Assembly (NCBI GenBank): GCA_019322375.1
Contig: JAHWIP010000084.1
Span: 1-11,703, forward strand
Length of the DNA: 11,703 bases
Origin: Candidatus Woesearchaeota archaeon
GTDB lineage: Archaea; Nanobdellota; Nanobdellia; Woesearchaeales; SM23-78
Reading direction: 5' to 3'
In this document: positions 6,645 to 11,703 of the stretch, one piece after another
Layout of the letters: every line of letters starts with the position of its first letter
How positions within the stretch are numbered: the first letter of the stretch is position 1
Position numbers and translations under genes: made by a program
Notes under the pieces: generated by a model
Told to the model about the DNA's origin: nothing
Databases searched by the model: none
The model's input: the letters and a program-made list of their open reading frames with translations, nothing else

Positions 6645-7703
6645 TTATTCAATCAGTACAATTGTTTTGTATTCAATCTTTGCATTTGGAACAACCCAGT
6701 CAATATGAACATCAGATTCATTTTTACCACCCATGCCATGGCTACTTCCATTTGCAAAATGCACTGAGCCACCAATCTTTTCTGCTGTTAACAAACTCCA
6801 GCCATGCTCCTTGATGTATTCAGCATTTATTGCTGGATTGGTTCCTATTCCTAGCTCTGCAACTATTGAGCGGTGCGGTTCATCAAATACCAATGGCTTT
6901 ATTTCCTTGTCAATGTATTCCTGGGCTTCTTTTTTTCCTTCTAGATTTGCTATTTTGACAATACGCCCATCTTTTACAAAGAAAGTTGCATCATACTTTA
7001 ATGGCTTGTCACCTCCCCAGCCAGCAGGAACTGTGAAAATACCGTTTGTAGGCCCTTCATGCACAGGTACTACATATGCTTCTGCTCCTGGAAGATTTCC
7101 AAAATCTCCTTGCTTTCTAAGTATTCCACTTGAAACTTTTACTGTATTCGGATCTATTGCAACTAGCATGTCAGTATTTTTGGCATTCACCCTGACAAAC
7201 TTACTTTTTCTTAAGTACTTCCCAATTTCCTCTGTTTTTCTATGGATTTCATCGTAATCAACACTCATTGGTCCTCCTGGTTCAAACATTTCAAGAGTGA
7301 ATCCTGGCATGCTTGCAATTCTTACTCCTCTTTCTGTTAGTGCTTTTCTGAAATTTGTGTGTGATAATGAATAAGCTGTTGGCATGAAAAAAATGCTTGG
7401 TAAGTCTACATATGGAATGTCTAATCCAACATCGTGATATAATTTCTCTGTTGCATCCACTCCATTCCTTGCCTCTTTTGGGAAATAAAAAAATATTGTT
7501 GGGTCCACTTTATTAGCCATAAAAACGCGAAATATTTTTTGTGATAATTCCTTTGATTTTTCAAAGATTTTTCTTGTTTCCTCTTCTAAATCTTTATGCC
7601 AGTATTGTACTATTATTCCAACCTTTTCTTTAGGTCTCCAACCCATATTAACTTTTAGTGCATTCATAATTGCTTCATCTATAGCCATTCTTATAACCCC
7701 CAT
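6645..7703 (-). CDS. M29-family metallo-aminopeptidase (aminopeptidase T-like)
   Basis: This 352-residue protein matches the M29 leucyl aminopeptidase / aminopeptidase T family, cytoplasmic dimetal enzymes that remove N-terminal residues from peptides. The metal-site motifs are recognisable in the C-terminal half: NLPGAEAYVVP with E208, AELGIGTNP with E283, GSVHFANGSSHGMGG with H315, and ESDVHIDWV with H333 and D335. The N-terminal half (about 25-180) is the usual Rossmann-like part. Family members run about 350-410 residues, so this one is compact. Met1 at 7703 fits the TATA box 28 bases upstream; Met6 at 7688 is an alternative start. It is transcribed alone from its own promoter, downstream of the 135-residue gene and upstream of cdc48, and could trim peptides produced by Cdc48/proteasome turnover (inference). 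Some M29 relatives have uncertain substrates, so strict leucine specificity should not be assumed. Confidence 0.88.
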   Translation of the reverse strand: MGVIRMAIDEAIMNALKVNMGWRPKEKVGIIVQYWHKDLEEETRKIFEKSKELSQKIFRVFMANKVDPTIFFYFPKEARNGVDATEKLYHDVGLDIPYVDLPSIFFMPTAYSLSHTNFRKALTERGVRIASMPGFTLEMFEPGGPMSVDYDEIHRKTEEIGKYLRKSKFVRVNAKNTDMLVAIDPNTVKVSSGILRKQGDFGNLPGAEAYVVPVHEGPTNGIFTVPAGWGGDKPLKYDATFFVKDGRIVKIANLEGKKEAQEYIDKEIKPLVFDEPHRSIVAELGIGTNPAINAEYIKEHGWSLLTAEKIGGSVHFANGSSHGMGGKNESDVHIDWVVPNAKIEYKTIVLIE

Positions 7704-7730
7704 ATTTTGTAGCAGGGTAACTAGCAGAGC

Positions 7731-7738
7731 TTATATAA
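7731..7738 (-). promoter_or_regulatory. TATA box of the M29 peptidase
   Basis: TTATATAA (self-complementary) is centred about 31 bases before the ATG at 7703. It implies a leader of about five bases and supports Met1 over Met6 as the start. No Shine-Dalgarno sequence is present. Confidence 0.65.
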
Positions 7739-7749
7739 GTTTCTATTTT

Positions 7750-7764
7750 AAAGTAAAGAAAAAA
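7750..7764 (-). terminator. T-rich terminator after the 135-residue gene
   Basis: After the TAA of the gene, the minus strand reads TTTTTTC then CTTTACTTT, a T-run suited to archaeal termination. It lies just upstream of the peptidase TATA box, implying separate transcription units. Confidence 0.4.
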
Positions 7765-8172
7765 TTATTTTTTCCCCCCAACCTTGGGCAGAGGGATAGG
7801 CGGTGGCAGGTTCATGTCTTTGCTTAATATTAATGCCTGGACATTGCACTTTGCCAGCACGTTGTTAAGTATCTGGGTCATCATGTCTTTTTCTAATTTC
7901 TTGTTCTTTTTCCAGTTCTTAAGGACCTCAGCAGCCCTGTCCTTATCCACAAGATAGATTACCTCTCCTGTTAACAGGATTTTTGCAATGTTAGGTTCAT
8001 ACACTGAGGAAAACTCAAAGTCAAGCTTCAAAGCCTTGCGATTAGTGTTAATATTAAGCTTGGTCTCCTCAACCTCCTTAATACCCACATTATTATTAAT
8101 ACTAACCTTGCCCTTAACAGGATTCTTTTTCTCAATAAGCATCTTGGTAAAGCTGAAGCCAATAACAGTCAT
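7765..8172 (-). CDS. Conserved-looking 135-residue protein, possibly SecB-like
   Basis: I cannot assign a family with confidence. The N-terminal 80 or so residues alternate like several beta strands (VIGFSFTKMLIE, KGKVSINNNVG, ALKLDFEFSSVYE, AKILLTGEVIYLV). A helical stretch rich in Lys follows (about 77-108), and then a short proline-rich tail, LPPPIPLPKVGGKK (122-135). Strands followed by helices and a Pro-rich end resemble the SecB/preprotein chaperone fold, and SecB-like proteins exist in archaea. This is a structural guess, not a sequence match. There is no signal peptide or membrane helix, so it is probably cytoplasmic. The start at 8172 is decided by the Shine-Dalgarno GAGGTG seven bases upstream. 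A TATA-like TTTTTAAA at 8237-8230 would give a leader of about 35 bases. It lies between the surface lipoprotein and the peptidase as its own unit. Confidence 0.75.
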   Translation of the reverse strand: MTVIGFSFTKMLIEKKNPVKGKVSINNNVGIKEVEETKLNINTNRKALKLDFEFSSVYEPNIAKILLTGEVIYLVDKDRAAEVLKNWKKNKKLEKDMMTQILNNVLAKCNVQALILSKDMNLPPPIPLPKVGGKK

Positions 8173-8179
8173 GGTAAAA

Positions 8180-8185
8180 CACCTC
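8180..8185 (-). promoter_or_regulatory. Shine-Dalgarno site of the 135-residue gene
   Basis: Minus-strand GAGGTG, seven bases before the ATG at 8172. It fixes the start and shows that this gene, unlike its peptidase neighbour, has a leader. Confidence 0.75.
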
Positions 8186-8229
8186 GCGTTTAATTATTTA
8201 ATATTATTTTTCCAAGAAAGAATAAAGGG

Positions 8230-8237
8230 TTTAAAAA
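8230..8237 (-). promoter_or_regulatory. Candidate TATA box for the 135-residue gene
   Basis: TTTTTAAA on the minus strand, about 61 bases before the ATG. Initiation around 8207 would leave room for the Shine-Dalgarno site. The surrounding sequence is AT-rich, so this is only a candidate. Confidence 0.35.
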
Positions 8238-8265
8238 GATTGCTGTTTTTATTGTTTTAAATAGT

Positions 8266-8278
8266 AAAAATAAAAAAA
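8266..8278 (-). terminator. Oligo-T terminator after the DUF3160 lipoprotein gene
   Basis: On the minus strand this is TTTTTTTATTTTT, beginning ten bases after the TAA of the lipoprotein gene. It is the clearest T-run terminator in the window. Confidence 0.6.
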
Positions 8279-8287
8279 CAAAATAAT

Positions 8288-10693
8288 TTAAGAAACAAAA
8301 GAATCTACCCATTCAGGCCTTTCAGGTGGATTGCTCTTGAGCATGTCTCTCCACTTCTCATCTGTCAGCCTGTCAGACATGGGCTGCTTGAACTCATAGT
8401 AGCTCATAACAGGGCCTGCACCTATCAGGATTCTTCCGTCAGGCACCTTGTAAGCCACCACAATCATATCAACATAGCCGACTCCTTCTTCTAAGACCTG
8501 CCCTGAGTTTTGGTCTGTGTGCACATCTGCAATTATTGTTGTTTTCTTGGCTTTTTCCTCAACATCAGCGATTACGCCGTTTAGTTGCCCGCCAAAGTTT
8601 TCAATAAAGTCATAGTCTTCTTGGGTTAATTCCTTGTTCTCTAATTCATTCTTAGAGATTTCTAATAATTTTTCCAGAATTTCTTCTAGCCTTTCCAGCC
8701 TGGCCTTTGATGCACTGTCCAGTGCTTCCATCTCATCCAGGCCACTAATAGTCATCCTGGTTAAAGCCAGCAACCTATTGTAAAATTCAGGCACTGGTTC
8801 TACATAGCCAACAACCTCTCGTTCCATAGGACCTATTGATGTTGCACCCATTGTATAGCTTTGCTTTGCATATAGGATTGTATCGTGCCTTAGTTCTGCC
8901 CAGGAAGCCAAAGCTGTTGTCAATGCCTTGTCTTGCCATGCCTCGGTCTGCATAAAGGTTGGGTATCCCTTATCAAATTCTTTTAGCAAAGGTTTTAAGG
9001 AGTAGAGCCATGCCCAGTAAAGATTCTTATTCCAATCCTCAACACTAAACCCATTGAACTCTTCTTCTAGTTCAGCAAATTTCTCGTTATAGTATTCATA
9101 TTGGTCTTCTCCTAATTCTGCTATCAACTCTTTGGCTCTGTTTGAGCCCAGCAATGCCATGGCATCCAGTCCTCTTGGGAAAACCCTGCCATCTCCGAAA
9201 TAAGGGATGAATCCGCAGGTGAAAGTATTATCACAATCTTCTCCTAAATATGTTGTGACTTTTCCAAACACCAGGTTGGAGAACATATAAGAGTCAGGTA
9301 TGAATCTCTGCCCCATTAACCTGAATCCCTTGGTTTTTTCCAGGCATTCATCTGCTTGTTCAGGGGTAAACGGAGGCAAAACATCGCATTTTCCAGTTCC
9401 TCCGTAAATCTTTGGGGCTTCAAATTCTGCTAGTTTTGCTTTTAACTGTCCAAGCGTATTATCATTTAAATCATTAGGGTTAAAGCTATCTCCAAAAACA
9501 CTACTCATGGCTTCCAAGTATTCATAAGGCCCTAAGTCATCTGATAAACCTACATAGAAGGCAGTAACCGAATAGATTCTGTCCCATTTGTCTTTGACTT
9601 CTTTATTCTCAGCAAATTCTGAGGTTATCAGAGTTGCACTCATGGTTTGTATTTTGGCTTTTTTTTCAGAATCTGGAGGAATAATTAAATCTCCTTTTAA
9701 TAACATAGAAATTCTTCCATGCCACATAAAGGCTTTGAAATAGTTCTTTAATTTTTCACTTCTTGTATAATGCCCTCTTGGAACATACTGGGAATAATCC
9801 TCTTTGTAATTGAAAATCTGGGAAACTGAGAAGCCTTGGTGTTTTTCTATAAACTCAAGCTCTTTTTTAACATCATCCTTTACAAAAGAAGGCATTGTAA
9901 ATATATACTTTTTTTGTTCTTCTTCTGAAAAGAAAGCAGTAGTGTCTTGCGTCTTGCATTCCCAGTCATGCTGATCGCATTCCTCTTTAATCTGGTTATC
10001 TTTTGGCTGAAGCAAACTAAGAGCAACAGCAAAATAAGCAACATTATTCTTTGCAGCCTCTTTTAAGTCTCCAGAAGCACTATTGTAATGCTCAACTGAT
10101 TTGTCTAATAATGCTTTATCAATATTCCAGATAGCATCAAAAAACTCTTTTTCCTCTATTTGTCTTAGGGTTTCATCAAACTGTATGTGATAGAGATGGA
10201 GTAAGGAGTCTGTTGTTATGAAAACAGGAACCTCCCTGTTTTTTAACCCTTCATAAGGCCTGGTAATAAGCTCTTCTTTTGAATTAAAAGGGTTCTTAAT
10301 AATAACAAACCCGTTTTTTTCTAGAAGACTTAATGCTTTATCATCCAGGCTTATCTTTGAGGAGAAATCAGCATAATTAGATATCTCAGATGTTTCTAAA
10401 GGCAATTCATACTGAGAAGTTTTTAATTCCACTTCTAATGCTTCTAAGCTGTAATGTTTAGTAAGCGATAATTGCTCAGTATCAATACCAGATAAAAGAA
10501 TAGGTTCAATCTTAAGGTTTCCTGTGATTGGTCCGTCTGGTTTTTCTGGCTGGTCAGAAAGGTTTTCTGTGGGTTGGTCAGGTTCGTCTGGCTGGTCTGG
10601 TTGGTCAGGAGAAACCACTGGAATTTTGCAACCACTCAAAACAAGAATTGCAATAATCAAAAAACCAAATATTAGTTTTATGTTTTTGTTCAT
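8288..10693 (-). CDS. DUF3160-domain surface lipoprotein
   Basis: This 801-residue exported protein begins with a basic MNKNIK, a hydrophobic helix (7-20) and a lipobox-like LSGC with Cys at 22, so it is probably lipid-anchored outside the membrane. A Pro/Asp/Gln-rich spacer (about 28-55, PDQPDQPDEPDQP) follows. The rest resembles DUF3160: FITTDSLLHLYHIQFDETL (158-176), LRHDTILYAKQSYT (601-614), GYVEPVPEFYNRLLAL (629-644), IADVHTDQNSGQVLEEGVG (721-739) and SYYEFKQPMSDRLTDEKWR (764-782). The biochemical role of DUF3160 is not known to me. Apart from C22 there are exactly six cysteines in three close pairs (239/246, 436/450, 487/493), which suggests three disulfides in the oxidising exterior. 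The Shine-Dalgarno GAGGTGAT four bases before the ATG fixes the start. The gene is divergent from the deoxyhypusine synthase gene and ends in TAA before a T-run terminator. Confidence 0.88.
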   Translation of the reverse strand: MNKNIKLIFGFLIIAILVLSGCKIPVVSPDQPDQPDEPDQPTENLSDQPEKPDGPITGNLKIEPILLSGIDTEQLSLTKHYSLEALEVELKTSQYELPLETSEISNYADFSSKISLDDKALSLLEKNGFVIIKNPFNSKEELITRPYEGLKNREVPVFITTDSLLHLYHIQFDETLRQIEEKEFFDAIWNIDKALLDKSVEHYNSASGDLKEAAKNNVAYFAVALSLLQPKDNQIKEECDQHDWECKTQDTTAFFSEEEQKKYIFTMPSFVKDDVKKELEFIEKHQGFSVSQIFNYKEDYSQYVPRGHYTRSEKLKNYFKAFMWHGRISMLLKGDLIIPPDSEKKAKIQTMSATLITSEFAENKEVKDKWDRIYSVTAFYVGLSDDLGPYEYLEAMSSVFGDSFNPNDLNDNTLGQLKAKLAEFEAPKIYGGTGKCDVLPPFTPEQADECLEKTKGFRLMGQRFIPDSYMFSNLVFGKVTTYLGEDCDNTFTCGFIPYFGDGRVFPRGLDAMALLGSNRAKELIAELGEDQYEYYNEKFAELEEEFNGFSVEDWNKNLYWAWLYSLKPLLKEFDKGYPTFMQTEAWQDKALTTALASWAELRHDTILYAKQSYTMGATSIGPMEREVVGYVEPVPEFYNRLLALTRMTISGLDEMEALDSASKARLERLEEILEKLLEISKNELENKELTQEDYDFIENFGGQLNGVIADVEEKAKKTTIIADVHTDQNSGQVLEEGVGYVDMIVVAYKVPDGRILIGAGPVMSYYEFKQPMSDRLTDEKWRDMLKSNPPERPEWVDSFVS
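10527..10610 (-). repeat. Degenerate tandem repeat encoding the Pro/Asp/Gln spacer of the lipoprotein
   Basis: Short units of the form tctggctgg / tctggttgg / tcaggttcg repeat imperfectly and translate on the minus strand to DQP/DEP/EKP triplets. The best-preserved run is about 10572-10610. Such spacers commonly lift a globular domain off a membrane or cell wall, and their copy number can vary by slippage. Confidence 0.7.
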
Positions 10694-10697
10694 TTAT

Positions 10698-10705
10698 ATC
10701 ACCTC
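10698..10705 (-). promoter_or_regulatory. Shine-Dalgarno site of the lipoprotein gene
   Basis: Minus-strand GAGGTGAT, an eight-base match to the archaeal anti-Shine-Dalgarno, four bases before the ATG at 10693. The promoter is less clear: TTATATAT (10730-10723) would start transcription inside this site, while a TTTAATATG-like box near 10752-10760 would leave a leader of about 37 bases. Confidence 0.75.
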
Positions 10706-10805
10706 TTTATGGTAAACCTTTCATATATAAATTATTATTGTAGGCTTTTAATCATATTAAAGTTATTGGTATTTAAATGTTCTTGTTGGCATAGGTATAA
10801 TAATT

Positions 10806-10813
10806 TTTATAAA
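10806..10813 (+). promoter_or_regulatory. TATA box of the deoxyhypusine synthase gene
   Basis: TTTATAAA centred 26 bases before the ATG at 10836. Transcription is therefore predicted to start at the ATG itself, giving a leaderless mRNA. The intervening bases are pyrimidine-rich with no Shine-Dalgarno sequence. Confidence 0.7.
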
Positions 10814-10835
10814 CCCCTCTCTTTTCCTTGCTCTT

Positions 10836-11703
10836 ATGAGTAAGGATTTAAAAGATTTTGACAAAGTTGAGCAGTTCAAGATAGACAAAGGCATCTCTGC
10901 TGATGAACTAGTCAAAGGCATGGCTAAGGCTGGTGTTATGGGAGGAGGCGCGCTTTCAAGAGCAGCTGATATAGTCACTGATATGTTTGGTGACAGGGAG
11001 TGCACTATCTTTTTTGGTGCTGCTGGTGCATTAGTGCCTGGAGGTATGAAAAACATATTGATAGATATGCTCAGCACTGGCAGAGTCAAGGTTTTTGTAA
11101 CAACAGGTGCAATGCTCACCCATGACTTGGTAGAGGTTCTTGGTTACTCTCATTACCAAGGCAGTGCAAAGGTTGATGATACTCTTCTTCACAAGGAAGG
11201 CATTGACAGGATGTATGATTCATTCATGTCTAACAAGGTTTATGAAGGGTTAGAAAACTTTTTTGCAAAAAACTTTGACAAGCTTTTTGATAAGAAGATG
11301 AGTATTAAGCAATTCATTTACAAGCTTGGCAGCCGGGTTCCAAAAGACAAGCCATCAATACTTCGAACCTGTTATGAAAAAAATATCCATATCTATTGCC
11401 CTGCAATTGCTGACTCTGGCATTGGATTAATGATTTGGGGGCTGCTTGCAAAAAATAAATCTGTTGATGTGCAGGCTTTTGATGACTTAAAAGATATCCT
11501 GAATATTGCCTGGGATGCTAAAAAAGCAGGCTTTATTTATCTGGGCGGAGGAGTGCCTAAAAATTTTATTCAGCAAGCCTTGCAATTCAGCAAAGGAGCA
11601 GCTTATGGAGTGCAGATAACCATGGACAGGCCTGAGCCTGGCGGAAGCAGTGGAGCAGAACTCCGCGAAGGTATTAGCTGGGGCAAGTTAAAAGAAAAAG
11701 CCA
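10836..11703 (+). CDS. dys: Deoxyhypusine synthase (cut by window edge)
   Basis: Deoxyhypusine synthase transfers the aminobutyl group of spermidine, with NAD, onto one lysine of initiation factor aIF5A, the first step of hypusine formation in the cytoplasm. The frame from the ATG at 10836 is open for 289 codons and leaves the window. The N-terminus MSKDLKDFDKVEQF precedes the family region GVMGGGALSRAADI. FFGAAGALVPGGMKN and VTTGAMLTHDLVE are typical NAD-site stretches, and YCPAIADSGIGL and YLGGGVPKNFI are conserved downstream. The active-site region SGAELREGISWGKL is complete, and the Lys in SWGK is the expected catalytic lysine that forms the enzyme-intermediate imine. Only about the last 20-30 residues should be missing. 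A TATA box 26 bases upstream supports this start. The gene is divergent from the DUF3160 lipoprotein across a 142-base gap; aIF5A is not in the window. Confidence 0.96.
   Translation, partial: MSKDLKDFDKVEQFKIDKGISADELVKGMAKAGVMGGGALSRAADIVTDMFGDRECTIFFGAAGALVPGGMKNILIDMLSTGRVKVFVTTGAMLTHDLVEVLGYSHYQGSAKVDDTLLHKEGIDRMYDSFMSNKVYEGLENFFAKNFDKLFDKKMSIKQFIYKLGSRVPKDKPSILRTCYEKNIHIYCPAIADSGIGLMIWGLLAKNKSVDVQAFDDLKDILNIAWDAKKAGFIYLGGGVPKNFIQQALQFSKGAAYGVQITMDRPEPGGSSGAELREGISWGKLKEKA

Noticed and set aside
6733..7257. A 174-codon plus-strand open frame opposite the M29 peptidase
   Set aside because: It covers the conserved metal-site part of the peptidase on the other strand and has no recognisable features.
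10527..10610. Repeat array that might be a CRISPR or regulatory repeat
   Set aside because: Units are about nine bases, degenerate, in frame and translate to a Pro/Asp/Gln stalk inside a gene; there are no spacers.
10763..11119. A 118-codon minus-strand open frame overlapping the start of dys
   Set aside because: The plus strand encodes unmistakable deoxyhypusine synthase here with a matching TATA box. The minus frame is a Pro/Ser/Thr-rich shadow.

Overview
The window looks like ordinary chromosome from an AT-rich archaeon, most likely a small-genome DPANN lineage of the Woesearchaeota/Pacearchaeota kind. The archaeal assignment is firm. GatD and GatE are the archaea-specific Glu-tRNA(Gln) amidotransferase, a deoxyhypusine synthase is present, a two-ring Cdc48/VAT-type AAA+ ATPase is present, and TATA boxes sit about 26-33 bases before several start codons. 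The DPANN placement is an inference from overall gene flavour and should be tested with a tree.

Layout, left to right. (1) 1-2575, minus strand: a three-gene block gatD, SAM methyltransferase, gatE (gatE runs off the left edge). The methyltransferase starts in an ATGA overlap with the gatD stop and carries an in-frame TGA at codon 147, followed by 78 more sensible codons. (2) 2627-2914, minus: a 95-residue protein with one hydrophobic N-terminal helix and a very basic histone-H1-like tail. (3) 3062-4252, plus: an MFS transporter, divergent from the basic protein. (4) 4283-6562, minus: Cdc48/VAT ATPase, convergent with the transporter. (5) 6645-7703, minus: an M29-type metallo-aminopeptidase. 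(6) 7765-8172, minus: a 135-residue protein of unknown function, possibly SecB-like. (7) 8288-10693, minus: an 801-residue exported lipoprotein with a DUF3160 domain. (8) 10836-11703, plus: deoxyhypusine synthase, cut by the right edge just after its active-site lysine.

Functionally the region is mainly protein synthesis and protein quality control: Gln-tRNA formation (GatDE), hypusine formation on aIF5A (DHS), unfolding (Cdc48), peptide trimming (M29), and perhaps a chaperone. A transporter and a large surface lipoprotein accompany these. The genes use two initiation styles. Four (MFS, Cdc48, M29, DHS) have a TATA box so close to the ATG that the mRNA should be leaderless or nearly so, and none has a Shine-Dalgarno sequence. 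Three (the basic protein, the 135-residue protein and the lipoprotein) have a clear GAGGTG-type Shine-Dalgarno sequence.

I found no tRNA or rRNA gene, CRISPR array, insertion sequence or defence system. All non-coding gaps are under 150 bases. The most notable anomaly is the in-frame TGA in the methyltransferase.
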